Part shown: positions 1 to 8,215 of the stretch, piece by piece | Layout: each line of letters opens with the position of its first letter | Numbering within the stretch: the first letter of the stretch is position 1 | Origin: 66-474 sp051954935 | GTDB taxonomy: Bacteria; Pseudomonadota; Gammaproteobacteria; Xanthomonadales; Rhodanobacteraceae | Length of the DNA: 59,701 nt | Direction: 5' to 3' | NCBI GenBank assembly: GCA_051954935.1 | Contig: JBQCHG010000066.1 | Span: forward strand, 1 to 59,701 | Position numbers and translations under genes: made by a program | The notes under the pieces: model-generated | Told to the model about the DNA's origin: nothing | Databases searched by the model: none | What the model saw: the letters and a program-made list of their open reading frames with translations, nothing else

Positions 1-34
1 AGGTGGATGGTTGCAACCGCGCCGCGTGCCACGG

Positions 35-1426
35 CTACTCCAAGCGTCCGATGTAAGACTCCGGCGCGTAGTTCTCGAACTTGGTGTACTGGCCAAGAAA
101 AGTGAGCTTGACCGTGTCGATCGGACCGTTGCGCTGCTTGCCGATGATGATCTCGGCGATGCCCTTGTTCGCCGTTTCCTTGTCGTACACCTCGTCGCGG
201 TAGATGAACAGGATCAGGTCGGCATCCTGCTCGATCGCGCCGGACTCGCGCAGGTCGCTCATCACCGGCCGCTTGTCGTTGCGCTGTTCCAGCGCGCGGT
301 TCAACTGCGACAGCGCGATCACCGGCACCTTCAGCTCCTTGGCGAGAGCCTTCAGGCTGCGCGAGATTTCTGAAATTTCGGTGGCGCGGTTCTCCTTATT
401 GCCGGGCACCTGCATCAGTTGCAGGTAATCAATCACCACCATGCCCAGGCCGTGCTCGCGCGCCATGCGTCGCGCGCGTGAACGCAACTCGCCCGGCGAC
501 AGTGCCGGCGTGTCGTCGATGAAGATCTTCGATTCGGAAAGCAGCGCGGTGGCCTGGGTGACGCGCGGCCAGTCCTCCTCGGCCAGGTCGCCGGTGCGCA
601 GGTGCTGCTGGTTGATGCGGCCCAGGGACGAGATCAGGCGGAACGCAAGCTGCGAGGCCGACATTTCCATCGAGAAGATCAGCACGCCTTTCTTGGCGCG
701 CAGCGCGGCGCTCTCGGCGAGGTTCAGCGCGAACGCGGTCTTGCCCATGGAGGGACGCGCCGCAACGATCACCAGATCCTCCGGCTGCAAACCTGCCGTG
801 AGGTTGTCGAGGTCGGCGAAACCCGTGGGGAGGCCGGTGATCTGGCCGCGATTGGCGTAGCGCTGCTGCAGCAACTGCATCGCGTCGCGCAGGGCTTCCC
901 GCATCGGGGCGTACTGCTTGCGCCCGCGTGCCCCAGCTTCGGCGATCTGGAACACCCGCTGCTCGGCGGTTTCGACGATTTCCGGCGTGGGCCGGCCATC
1001 CGGGTTGAAGCCATCGCCGGCGATCTCGGTACCCGCCTCGATCAACTGCCGCAGGATGGACTTGTCGCGGACGATGTCGGCGTAGGCGGCGATGTTGGCG
1101 GCGCTGGGCGTGGCGTTGGCCAGTTCCACCAGGTAGGCCGCACCGCCGACGCTGTCGGAAAGATTGTTGCGCTCGAACCACTCGCCCAGCGTGACCGCAT
1201 CGCACGGATGGCCGCGCGAGGACAGGTCACCAATGGCGCGGAAAATCAGCTTGTGCTCGCGGCGGTAGAAATCCTCCTCGCGCACGCGGTCGGCGACCTT
1301 GTCCCATGCCTCCGGCACCAGCATCAGGCCACCCAGCACGGACTGCTCCGCCTCGATCGAATGCGGAGGCACGCGCAGCGTGTCCACGCGCGCGGCAGGT
1401 TTGCGGTCGGGCAGGACGGCGCTCAT
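35..1426 (-). CDS. dnaB: Replicative DNA helicase DnaB
   Basis: Hexameric helicase that unwinds DNA ahead of the replication fork and recruits primase. The 463-residue length is normal for the family. An N-terminal DnaB domain (about residues 20-125) is followed by a RecA-like core with Walker A RPSMGKTA at about 225-232 and a Walker B-like VVIDYLQLM near residue 330. The ATG is preceded by AGGGGA at good spacing. It lies downstream of rpsF-rpsR-rplI on the same strand, a classic bacterial order. A terminator hairpin after rplI and a 510-base repeat-rich gap suggest that dnaB has its own promoter. No intein or frameshift is seen. Confidence 0.97.
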   Translation of the reverse strand: MSAVLPDRKPAARVDTLRVPPHSIEAEQSVLGGLMLVPEAWDKVADRVREEDFYRREHKLIFRAIGDLSSRGHPCDAVTLGEWFERNNLSDSVGGAAYLVELANATPSAANIAAYADIVRDKSILRQLIEAGTEIAGDGFNPDGRPTPEIVETAEQRVFQIAEAGARGRKQYAPMREALRDAMQLLQQRYANRGQITGLPTGFADLDNLTAGLQPEDLVIVAARPSMGKTAFALNLAESAALRAKKGVLIFSMEMSASQLAFRLISSLGRINQQHLRTGDLAEEDWPRVTQATALLSESKIFIDDTPALSPGELRSRARRMAREHGLGMVVIDYLQLMQVPGNKENRATEISEISRSLKALAKELKVPVIALSQLNRALEQRNDKRPVMSDLRESGAIEQDADLILFIYRDEVYDKETANKGIAEIIIGKQRNGPIDTVKLTFLGQYTKFENYAPESYIGRLE

Positions 1427-1747
1427 TCCCCTGGATCAACTCGGTGCGACGACAGATCCGAATCTTCAACAATCGCATCTCATCTGTCGAGACAATAAAG
1501 CTGTGCACAACTTGTGTGTTGCTTGTGAGCGGATGGCCAGCTCAATTGCAGGCCATGGATGGCCGTGTCGAAGTGAGCTCGGCGCCGTCGCATGACGCCG
1601 AGCATCGCAGCCGGGCGCGCGGGAAAGGCGCGACTGTTTGAGCACAGGGACGTGCGAGTTCGCGCCGGCGCGCGTTCGGCGAGAAGCGCAGGGCAGTCGA
1701 GCCAACCGGATGTTGGCGAGACCGTCATGCCGGTGCCAAATGGCTTT

Positions 1748-1793
1748 GGTTACTTTCCCCGAAAGGAAAGTAACCCGCGCCGTGGGACGGCGC
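1748..1793. repeat. Double-hairpin intergenic repeat
   Basis: Two perfect inverted repeats lie back to back. The first has 11-base arms GGTTACTTTCC/GGAAAGTAACC at 1748-1758 and 1765-1775 with a 6-base loop. The second has 7-base arms GCGCCGT/ACGGCGC at 1777-1783 and 1787-1793. Paired hairpins of this kind are typical of dispersed REP/BIME-like elements in high-GC gammaproteobacteria. Whether this one is multicopy cannot be seen from this window. Confidence 0.6.
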
Positions 1794-1829
1794 GGAAAAG
1801 ACATGGATGTCGGATAGCAAAGACACTGG

Positions 1830-1849
1830 ATCCCGGCTTTCGCCGGGAT
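1830..1849. repeat. REP-like palindrome
   Basis: Perfect 8-base arms ATCCCGGC/GCCGGGAT flank a TTTC loop, within the wider string CTGGATCCCGGCTTTCGCC, the style of the common GGATCCCGGCTTTCGCCGGGATGAC dispersed repeat of proteobacteria. It lies 15 bases from the rplI-side terminator. The family assignment is from memory, not from a search. Confidence 0.55.
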
Positions 1850-1860
1850 GACGAGCCATA

Positions 1861-1886
1861 CAAAACGGGCGCCTTTCGGCGCCCGT
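1861..1886 (-). terminator. Rho-independent terminator of rpsF-rpsR-rplI
   Basis: A perfect 9-base stem ACGGGCGCC/GGCGCCCGT (1865-1873 and 1878-1886) has a GAAA tetraloop on the minus strand and is followed on that strand by TTTTG. It lies 50 bases past the rplI stop, correctly oriented for the ribosomal operon. Confidence 0.85.
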
Positions 1887-1936
1887 TCGATACACAAGCT
1901 GCAAGCACCTTGCCGCGCAGTTCCGCGGCGGCGCAG

Positions 1937-2386
1937 TCACTCTTCCGCGATCACCTTGACCTTCACGGTGCCCTGCACGTCCGCGTGCAGCGCGACGTGG
2001 ACTTCGTACTCGCCGATGTTGCGCAGCGGGCCTTCGCCCAGAATCACTTCGCTCTTCTCGAGCTCCAGACCCTGCGCGCTGAAGGCGTCCGCGATTTCGC
2101 GCGGACCGACCGAGCCGTACAGCTTGCCTTCCGGGCTGGCATTGGCCTTGATCGTGGTCTCGGCACCTTCGAACTTGGAAGCGCGAGCCTGCGCCGCGGC
2201 GAGCAGTTCGTTGGACTTGGCCTCGTACTCGGCGCGGCGCTTCTCGAACTCCGCGACGTTTGCAGCAGTGGCTGGTACGGCCTTGCCGCGCGGCACAAGG
2301 TAATTGCGGCCATAACCGGGCTTGACCCTGACCTTGTCGCCGAGGCCGCCCAGGTTCTTCACTTTCTCAAGCAGGATGAGTTCCAT
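1937..2386 (-). CDS. rplI: 50S ribosomal protein L9
   Basis: Large-subunit protein L9, two domains joined by a long helix. The 149-residue length is standard, and the N-terminus MELILLEKVKNLGGLGD with the following GYGRNYLVP is diagnostic of L9. I start at ATG 2386, preceded by GGAG, and not at the upstream in-frame ATG at 2524, because the extra 46 residues translate a repeat element and match no L9. It is the last gene of rpsF-rpsR-rplI and is followed by a strong terminator. Confidence 0.97.
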   Translation of the reverse strand: MELILLEKVKNLGGLGDKVRVKPGYGRNYLVPRGKAVPATAANVAEFEKRRAEYEAKSNELLAAAQARASKFEGAETTIKANASPEGKLYGSVGPREIADAFSAQGLELEKSEVILGEGPLRNIGEYEVHVALHADVQGTVKVKVIAEE

Positions 2387-2469
2387 CGTTGTCTCCGATT
2401 CGTTAGCGCCGGACTTGCGACGCAGCCAAAGGACGGTTGTCCGAAAGGTTGAAAGCCCGACGCGGATTT

Positions 2470-2514
2470 CCCTCATCCGCCCTTCGGGCACCTTCTCCCG
2501 CAAGCGGGAGAAGG
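2470..2514. repeat. REP-type palindromic element inside the ribosomal operon
   Basis: Two stems lie side by side in the 134-base gap between rpsR and rplI. One is a short GCCC/GGGC hairpin at 2479-2489. The other has perfect 11-base arms CCTTCTCCCGC/GCGGGAGAAGG at 2491-2501 and 2504-2514. The string resembles the widely dispersed CTTCTCCCGC-AAGCGGGAGAAGG repeat. It has no T-run, so it is unlikely to terminate fully, but it could protect or attenuate mRNA between S18 and L9. Confidence 0.65.
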
Positions 2515-2520
2515 AAAGGC

Positions 2521-2751
2521 TCAAACAAAATGGTTATCGCTGTACGGCAGCAGTGCCAGGAAACGCGCGCGATTCACCGCATCGGCGAGCTGGCGCTGGT
2601 AGCGCGCCTTGGTGCCGGTGATGCGGCTGGGCACGATCTTGCCGGTCTCGGTGATGTACTGGCGCAGGACGTTGAGGTCCTTGTAGTCGATCTGCTTCAC
2701 GCCTTCGGCGGTGAAGCGGCAGAATTTCTTGCGGCGGAAGAATTTGGACAT
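2521..2751 (-). CDS. rpsR: 30S ribosomal protein S18
   Basis: Small-subunit protein that pairs with S6 on the 30S platform. The 76-residue length and the sequence FFRRKKFCRFTAEGV at the N-terminus followed by DYKDLNVLRQYITETGKI are typical of S18. It starts 21 bases after rpsF, consistent with co-translation with its partner S6. An internal Cys in KKFCRF is seen in many zinc-independent S18 proteins. Translation is expected to be coupled to rpsF. Confidence 0.98.
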   Translation of the reverse strand: MSKFFRRKKFCRFTAEGVKQIDYKDLNVLRQYITETGKIVPSRITGTKARYQRQLADAVNRARFLALLPYSDNHFV

Positions 2752-2772
2752 GATGTTCTCTCCGGATCAGGC

Positions 2773-3159
2773 TCAGGCGGCTTCTTCGCGATCGTCGAAG
2801 CCTTCGTCGTCGCGACGGCGCGGGGACTTCTCGTCCTTGTCCTTGGCCTTCATGATCGGCGAGGGTTCGGTCTCGGCGGCGTCCATCTTCATCACCAGAT
2901 GGCGCAGCACCGCATCGTTGAAGCGGAAGCCGGAGACCAGTTCGTCGAGCGCCTTGGGACCGCACTCGATGTTCATCAGCGCGTAATGCGCCTTGGCCAG
3001 ATGCTGGATGGGATAGGCGAGCTGGCGGCGGCCCCAGTCCTCGATGCGGTGGATCTTGCCGCCATCGGCCTCGACCAGCGCCTTGTAGCGCTCGATCATG
3101 CCGGGCACCTGCTCGCTCTGGTCCGGATGGACCAGGAATACGACTTCATAGTGACGCAT
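2773..3159 (-). CDS. rpsF: 30S ribosomal protein S6
   Basis: Small-subunit protein and binding partner of S18; first gene of the operon. The protein has 128 residues, with MRHYEVVFLVHPDQSEQVPG at the start and the conserved EDWGRRQLAYPI segment near residue 40. The C-terminal tail is highly charged (Lys/Arg/Asp/Glu), in the position where E. coli S6 receives post-translational glutamates. ATG 3159 is chosen because GAGAGGAAAAC precedes it; the 13-residue upstream extension is not S6-like. Confidence 0.97.
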   Translation of the reverse strand: MRHYEVVFLVHPDQSEQVPGMIERYKALVEADGGKIHRIEDWGRRQLAYPIQHLAKAHYALMNIECGPKALDELVSGFRFNDAVLRHLVMKMDAAETEPSPIMKAKDKDEKSPRRRDDEGFDDREEAA

Positions 3160-3325
3160 TGTGTTTTCCTCTCGGGTGTCGCCGGTTGTCGATGACAATC
3201 AGCGGGGCAGCCTCCCGACCAGCGCGCAGCGCGTGCACCGGCGGTGAGGCAAGGGTCTTCGCCCGCACGAATCGCGGACGAAAGAGGCGGAATTCTACGG
3301 GTAACCCGCTGAAGCTGCAACCGCT

Positions 3326-3661
3326 TCAGGCCGGCTCGTCCACCGTGAAGCTCTCCCCGCAGCCGCATTCGCCGGTGGCGTTGGGGTTGTGGAAGACGAA
3401 GGCTGCGTTCAGCCCCTCGCGGGCGTAGTCGATGCGGGTGCCGTCCACGAATGGAAGGGATTTGGCATCCACCACCACGCAGACGCCGTCCAGTTCGAAC
3501 ACGCGATCGTCCTCGGCCACACGGTCGGTGAGTTCAACGGTGTAGCCGAAGCCCGAGCAGCCGGTCTTCCTGATGCCGAAGCGCACGCCGGCGGAGCCGG
3601 GATGCCTGGCAATGAAATCGCGCATGCGCGCGGCGGCGGTTTCGGTGAGCTGGATGGCCAT
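3326..3661 (-). CDS. A-type Fe-S carrier (IscA/SufA/ErpA family)
   Basis: Carrier that receives iron-sulfur clusters from the scaffold and passes them to apoproteins. The 111 residues are family length. The three conserved cysteines are present, one in TGCSGFGY near residue 35 and two in the C-terminal CGCG, with a family-typical FxNPNATGECGCG context. The start at 3661 is the ATG of MAIQLTETAA; the longer frame upstream runs into the divergent asnS and is rejected. It is divergent from asnS with an 85-base gap. The SUF operon lies about 31 kb away and has no carrier gene of its own, so this may supply that role. SufA versus IscA versus ErpA cannot be settled by eye. Confidence 0.9.
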   Translation of the reverse strand: MAIQLTETAAARMRDFIARHPGSAGVRFGIRKTGCSGFGYTVELTDRVAEDDRVFELDGVCVVVDAKSLPFVDGTRIDYAREGLNAAFVFHNPNATGECGCGESFTVDEPA

Positions 3662-3746
3662 GGGGTGATTGTACTGCGCGTGGCACGGCGCTTCGCTATC
3701 ATCGCCGGTTCGCATCGAGATGCGTGCGCAACGGCGGAGTTTCAAG

Positions 3747-5153
3747 ATGGCGGGCGGCGAGACGATCACGGTCAAACAGGCGCTGGCAGGCACAGGCGAA
3801 GGCACGACGGTCACGGTGCGCGGCTGGGTGCGCACGCGGCGCGATTCCAAGGCCGGCCTGTCGTTCGTGAATCTGAGCGATGGCTCCTGCTTCGACACGC
3901 TGCAGGTCGTCGCGCCGGCCACGCTGTCGAACTACACGAACGAGGTGCAACGCATGACCGCCGGCGCCGCGATCGCCGCGACCGGCACGCTGGTGCGCTC
4001 GCAGGGCAAGGGCCAGGCGTTCGAGATGCAGGCCGATGCGATCGAGGTGCTGGGTTTCGTGGACGATCCGGAGACCTACCCGATCCAGCCCAAGCAGCAC
4101 TCGCCGGAATTCCTGCGTGAAGTGGCGCACCTGCGTCCGCGCACCAATCTGTTCGGCGCGATCTCGCGCGTGCGCCACACCATGATGACGGCGATCCATC
4201 GCCACCTGACGAGCGAAGGCTTCTTCTGGGTCAACACGCCGATCATCACCACGTCCGACGCGGAAGGCGCGGGAGACATGTTCCGCGTCTCCACGCTGGA
4301 CCTCGCCAACCTGCCGCGCAACGAGGCGGGCGCTGTTGATTTCCGCAAGGATTTCTTCGCGCGCGAGGCATTCCTCACCGTGTCCGGCCAGTTGAACGTC
4401 GAGGCCTACTGCCTGGCGTTGAGCAAGGTCTACACCTTCGGTCCGACCTTCCGCGCCGAGAATTCCAACACGCCGCGGCACCTGGCCGAGTTCTGGATGA
4501 TCGAACCGGAGATCGCATTCGCCGATCTCGCCGCCGATGCCGATTGCGCGGAGAAATTCCTCAAGGCGATCTTCAAGGCCGTGCTCGAGGAGCGCGCCGA
4601 CGACATGGCGTTCTTCGCCGAGCGCGTGCAGAAGGATGCGATCACACGGCTGGAAAGATTCATTGCCGCGCCGTTCGAGCGGATCGACTACACCGACGCT
4701 ATCGGAATCCTGAAGAAGTCCGGGCAGAAATTCGAGTTCCCGGTCGAATGGGGCGTGGACCTCCAGACCGAGCACGAGCGCTACCTCGCGGAACAGCACG
4801 TGGGACGGCCGGTGGTGGTGATGAACTACCCCGAAAAAATCAAGGCGTTCTACATGCGTTTGAACGATGATGAGAGGACGGTGGCGGCGATGGACGTTCT
4901 GGCACCGGGAATCGGCGAGATCATCGGCGGCTCGCAACGCGAAGAACGTCTCGATTACCTGGACCGGCGCATGGCACAGTTCGGGCTCGATCCCGCGCAC
5001 TACCAGTGGTACCGCGACCTGCGCCGCTACGGCACCGTCCCGCACGCCGGTTTCGGACTTGGATTCGAGCGCCTGCTGGTATACGTATGCGGGTTGTCCA
5101 ACATCCGTGATGCGATTCCGTATCCGCGCGCACCGGGGCACGCGGAGTTCTGA
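3747..5153 (+). CDS. asnS: Asparaginyl-tRNA synthetase
   Basis: Class II synthetase that charges tRNA-Asn. 468 residues, as in E. coli. An N-terminal OB-fold anticodon domain (to about residue 110) precedes the catalytic core, which has motif 2 (FRAENSNTPRHLAEFWMIEP) and motif 3 GFGLGFERLLVYVCG at 435-449. The residues around RAENSNTPRHLAEF separate AsnRS from AspRS. Start ATG 3747 is chosen for its MAGGETITVKQAL N-terminus; an in-frame ATG at 3669 would add 26 atypical residues overlapping the divergent promoter region. Confidence 0.97.
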   Translation: MAGGETITVKQALAGTGEGTTVTVRGWVRTRRDSKAGLSFVNLSDGSCFDTLQVVAPATLSNYTNEVQRMTAGAAIAATGTLVRSQGKGQAFEMQADAIEVLGFVDDPETYPIQPKQHSPEFLREVAHLRPRTNLFGAISRVRHTMMTAIHRHLTSEGFFWVNTPIITTSDAEGAGDMFRVSTLDLANLPRNEAGAVDFRKDFFAREAFLTVSGQLNVEAYCLALSKVYTFGPTFRAENSNTPRHLAEFWMIEPEIAFADLAADADCAEKFLKAIFKAVLEERADDMAFFAERVQKDAITRLERFIAAPFERIDYTDAIGILKKSGQKFEFPVEWGVDLQTEHERYLAEQHVGRPVVVMNYPEKIKAFYMRLNDDERTVAAMDVLAPGIGEIIGGSQREERLDYLDRRMAQFGLDPAHYQWYRDLRRYGTVPHAGFGLGFERLLVYVCGLSNIRDAIPYPRAPGHAEF

Positions 5154-5167
5154 CCAGATCGAGGTTC

Positions 5168-5887
5168 GTGGTGCTTCGCGTTGTTGCCATCGGTTTTGCA
5201 TTGACCTTCGCGATGCTGCTCGATGCGTGTGCGCACGCACCCCTCACGGCTTCCGCGCCGCCGCCGTCGCGTGATGATGCGATCAAGCAATTGCAGGCGG
5301 ACGCGCCCTGCTGCAAGAACTGGAGCGAACTGCCGTTCCATCACGCCCTGCCCAGGGAGCCGCATGATTACGCGTTCGAGGCGTCCAGTCCCGTCGCCGA
5401 GCTGGATGGCCAGCCCACCCATTTCCTTGCGTTCGTGTTGCCCGCCTGGCGGGAGCCCTACCGCGTGCTGTTCCGCGCACGTCCTTCAGCGCGGCATCTG
5501 GGCTCCAGTTACCTGTTCGCGCCCACCGCGACCCTGCTGGACGCGAAGTTCCAGCCGCTGCGCAGCGAGGACGTGAAGCTGTGCGAATACATCGGGTGGC
5601 GGCCCGGCCTGTCAGGCGCGTTCGGCAGCTTCACGGTGGACGACGCCCGTGCGAAGTACCTGGTGATCACCACTTCCGCCGCGCAACTGAAGGACAGTAC
5701 CTACTGGGAACAGTCGCCAGCCGGCTTCACCTCCGACGTTTCCGCTCCGCCCTCCAGCAGCGGCAGTTTCGCCATTCCCCACGGACCGGACGGCGAGCTG
5801 ACAGTGGGCGAGTTGACGCATTCGTATCGCAGCGCGGTGGACAATGCGATCTGCGCCAAACCCAAGCAAGGCACGCTACTGAAGTAA
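5168..5887 (+). CDS. MalM-like periplasmic protein, probable lipoprotein
   Basis: 239 residues with a hydrophobic N-terminal signal segment ending in LLDACAH. That resembles a lipobox, though Asp at -2 is unusual. The body has FEASSPVAELDGQPTHFLAFVLP and a downstream YLFAPTATLLDAKFQPLR, the pattern of the maltose-operon periplasmic protein MalM family (function unknown even in E. coli). No maltose genes are nearby. The start is a GTG at 5168 with a second GTG at 5171; a GAGG lies just upstream, favouring the second by spacing. It lies 14 bases after asnS, possibly as read-through transcription. Confidence 0.7.
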   Translation: MVLRVVAIGFALTFAMLLDACAHAPLTASAPPPSRDDAIKQLQADAPCCKNWSELPFHHALPREPHDYAFEASSPVAELDGQPTHFLAFVLPAWREPYRVLFRARPSARHLGSSYLFAPTATLLDAKFQPLRSEDVKLCEYIGWRPGLSGAFGSFTVDDARAKYLVITTSAAQLKDSTYWEQSPAGFTSDVSAPPSSSGSFAIPHGPDGELTVGELTHSYRSAVDNAICAKPKQGTLLK

Positions 5888-5925
5888 CTGCGACAATTCG
5901 CCGGTCTGGTTTCCGGAGAGTTCAC

Positions 5926-6714
5926 ATGGATCTCGATCTGACCGGCCGCCACGCGCTGGTGTGCGGTGCGTCGCAGGGCATCGGCCGCGCCTGCGCGATG
6001 GAGCTTGCGCAACTGGGCGCGGACGTCACCCTGCTTGCGCGGCGCGAGGACGTGTTGCGGCTGCTGGCGAACGAGCTTCCGCGGACGCATTCGGCGCAAA
6101 AGCATGGCTTCATCGTGGCCGACAGCGGGGATACCGAACGCCTGCGCGCGCAAGCCGAAGCGCTGGCCGCTGGCTCACCGGTGCATGTCCTGATCAACAA
6201 TTCCGGCGGGCCGCCGCCCGGTCCGGTGCTGGGCGCGACGCCCGAGGCATTCCTGGATGCGTATCGCAAGCACCTGCTCGCCAACCATGTGCTGGCCGAA
6301 GCGGTGGTTCCCGGCATGCGCGGCGACGGCTACGGCCGCATCGTCAACATCATCTCGACCTCGGTGAAGGAACCGATCCGCGGCCTCGGCGTATCCAACA
6401 CCACGCGCTGGGCGGTGGCGAGCTGGGCCAAAACGCTGGCCACCGAGCTCGCGCCCTTCGGCATCACCGTCAACAACGTGCTGCCGGGCTCCACGCACAC
6501 GCCGCGCATCGAGCAGATCGTCGCGGCGAACGCGCAGAAATCCGGACGCGACCGGGCCGACGTGCAGCGCGCGATGGAACAGGAAGTGCCGATGCAGCGC
6601 TTCGCCGATCCTTCGGAGATCGCCGCCGCAGTGGCGTTCCTCGCCTCACCGGCGGCGGGCTATATCACCGGCATCAACCTGCCGGTGGATGGCGGCCGGA
6701 CGAGATCGTTGTAG
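5926..6714 (+). CDS. Atypical short-chain dehydrogenase/reductase
   Basis: 262-residue SDR with Rossmann motif GASQGIG at 14-20 and NNSGG at 91-95. Ser144 sits where the catalytic Ser is expected, but the YxxxK pair is absent: by alignment on the following AKTLATELAPFGITVN helix, Ser157 and Arg161 fill the Tyr and Lys positions. A subgroup of BKR-like SDRs with imperfect catalytic tetrads is known, so this may be a divergent reductase or a non-redox enzyme. ATG 5926 has GGAG 8 bases upstream. It is co-directional with the ALDH 48 bases later; neighbours suggest a role in 2-aminomuconate metabolism. Confidence 0.85.
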   Translation: MDLDLTGRHALVCGASQGIGRACAMELAQLGADVTLLARREDVLRLLANELPRTHSAQKHGFIVADSGDTERLRAQAEALAAGSPVHVLINNSGGPPPGPVLGATPEAFLDAYRKHLLANHVLAEAVVPGMRGDGYGRIVNIISTSVKEPIRGLGVSNTTRWAVASWAKTLATELAPFGITVNNVLPGSTHTPRIEQIVAANAQKSGRDRADVQRAMEQEVPMQRFADPSEIAAAVAFLASPAAGYITGINLPVDGGRTRSL

Positions 6715-6762
6715 AACGCGGCGCGGCGCACACAGGCGCTCCTGCGCAGGTAAGCTTGCAGG

Positions 6763-8208
6763 GTGGAATACACCCTCGCCAACCTGATCGACGGCGAATT
6801 GCGCGAACCGTGCACGGGCGCGTATCTGGATGTGCTCGAGCCCGCGACGGGCAAGGCCTATGCGCGTTGCCCGGATTCGGACCGGCGCGATGTCGAGCTG
6901 GCCGTGGAGGCGGCGCAACGCGCGGCGCCGGCGTGGGCGGCGCTTCCGCACGGCGAACGCGCGCGTCATCTGCACCGGCTGGCAGACGCGATCGAAGCGA
7001 AACTCGACCAGCTCGCGCGCGAGGAATCCCGCGACAGCGGCAAGCCGGTAAAACTCGCACGCAGCGTGGACATCCCGCGCAGCGTGGCGAACCTGCGCTT
7101 CTTCGCCGAAGCGATCACGCAATGGTCGAGCGAAGCGCACGTGGATGCGCGCGCACTCAACTACACGCTGCGCCAGCCGCTCGGCGTGGTCGGCTGCGTT
7201 TCGCCCTGGAACCTGCCGCTATACCTGTTCACCTGGAAGATCGCTCCGGCGCTTGCCGCCGGCAACGCGGTGGTGGCGAAACCGTCCGAGATCACGCCGT
7301 TCACCGCATTCCGCCTGTCGGAACTTGCGGTGGAATGCGGACTGCCGGCGGGCGTGCTGAACGTTGTGCAAGGCACCGGCCCTTCCGTAGGCGGGGCGAT
7401 CGTGGAGCATCCGCGGGTCAAGGCGGTGTCGTTCACCGGTTCGACACGCACCGGGGCCGCCATCGCGGAAGCGGCCGCCAAGTCGTTCAAGAAAATCTCT
7501 CTGGAGATGGGCGGCAAGAATCCGGCTATCGTGTTCGCCGATGCCGAACTGAGCGATGCCAACCTCGACACGATCGTGCGCTCGGGATTCTCGAACCAGG
7601 GCGAGATCTGCCTGTGCGGTTCGCGGCTTCTGGTACAAGGTTCGATCTATGACGAGTTCAGGCAACGTTATCTTGCAAGAGCGAAGGCGCTGCGAGTTGG
7701 CGACCCGGAGGACGAGCGCAGCGATCTCGGCGCGCTGGTTTCGAACGCGCATTTCGACAAGGTGACGACCTGCATCGAGCGTGCGATCGCCGAGGGCGGG
7801 CGCGTGCTCGCCGGTGGCGAAGCGGTGAAGCTGGATGGTCGTTGCGCGGACGGCTGGTTCGTGGCGCCGACCGTAATCGACGGCCTGCCGCAGCAATGCA
7901 CGACCAATCGCGAGGAGATCTTCGGCCCGGTGGTCACGCTCATTCCATTCGAGGACGAGGATCAGGCGCTCGCGATCGCCAACGACACGGAGTATGGTCT
8001 GGCGGCTTCTTTGTGGACTACAAACCTGGATCGCGCGCAGCGCATGGCCGAGCGGCTGGAATTCGGGATCGTATGGGTCAACTGCTGGATGCTGCGCGAC
8101 CTGCGTACGCCGTTCGGCGGCGTGAAACATTCCGGCATGGGCCGTGAAGGCGGCGCGGATGCGCTGCGGTTCTTCACGGAACCGAAAAATATCTGCATTG
8201 CACGTTGA
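6763..8208 (+). CDS. 2-aminomuconic/2-hydroxymuconic semialdehyde dehydrogenase-type ALDH
   Basis: NAD-dependent aldehyde dehydrogenase of 481 residues starting at a GTG. The catalytic Cys is Cys283 in NQGEICLCGSR and the general base is Glu248 in LEMGGKNP. The cofactor loop VSPWNLPLYLFTWKI (147-161) and FTGSTRTG are intact. The NQGEICLCGSR signature is characteristic of the ALDH8/HMSDH branch acting on muconic semialdehydes. A RidA-type protein resembling 2-aminomuconate deaminase lies 2.2 kb downstream, and an SDR precedes it, consistent with the lower kynurenine pathway. No ring-cleaving dioxygenase or decarboxylase is in the window, so the substrate is inferred. Confidence 0.88.
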   Translation: MEYTLANLIDGELREPCTGAYLDVLEPATGKAYARCPDSDRRDVELAVEAAQRAAPAWAALPHGERARHLHRLADAIEAKLDQLAREESRDSGKPVKLARSVDIPRSVANLRFFAEAITQWSSEAHVDARALNYTLRQPLGVVGCVSPWNLPLYLFTWKIAPALAAGNAVVAKPSEITPFTAFRLSELAVECGLPAGVLNVVQGTGPSVGGAIVEHPRVKAVSFTGSTRTGAAIAEAAAKSFKKISLEMGGKNPAIVFADAELSDANLDTIVRSGFSNQGEICLCGSRLLVQGSIYDEFRQRYLARAKALRVGDPEDERSDLGALVSNAHFDKVTTCIERAIAEGGRVLAGGEAVKLDGRCADGWFVAPTVIDGLPQQCTTNREEIFGPVVTLIPFEDEDQALAIANDTEYGLAASLWTTNLDRAQRMAERLEFGIVWVNCWMLRDLRTPFGGVKHSGMGREGGADALRFFTEPKNICIAR

Positions 8209-8215
8209 GGGCGCC

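Larger units (their letters stand above)
1427..1936. other. 510-base gap between dnaB and rplI, no gene
   Basis: I see no credible gene here. The gap holds, from right to left, the terminator of the ribosomal operon, a REP-like hairpin (1830-1849), a pair of adjacent hairpins (1748-1793), and roughly 250 bases next to dnaB that should contain its promoter. I could not pick a convincing -35/-10 pair. Short open frames on both strands are translations of the repeats. Confidence 0.6.

Noticed and set aside
2387..2524. Upstream start for L9 at 2524
   Set aside because: The extension translates the REP element; L9 starts at MELILLEKV.
3681..3696. Sigma-54-like TGGCACGGCGCTTCGC between the Fe-S carrier and asnS
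   Set aside because: The -12 part is TTCGC, not TTGC, and asnS is a housekeeping gene; with PilR in the window it was tempting but not convincing.
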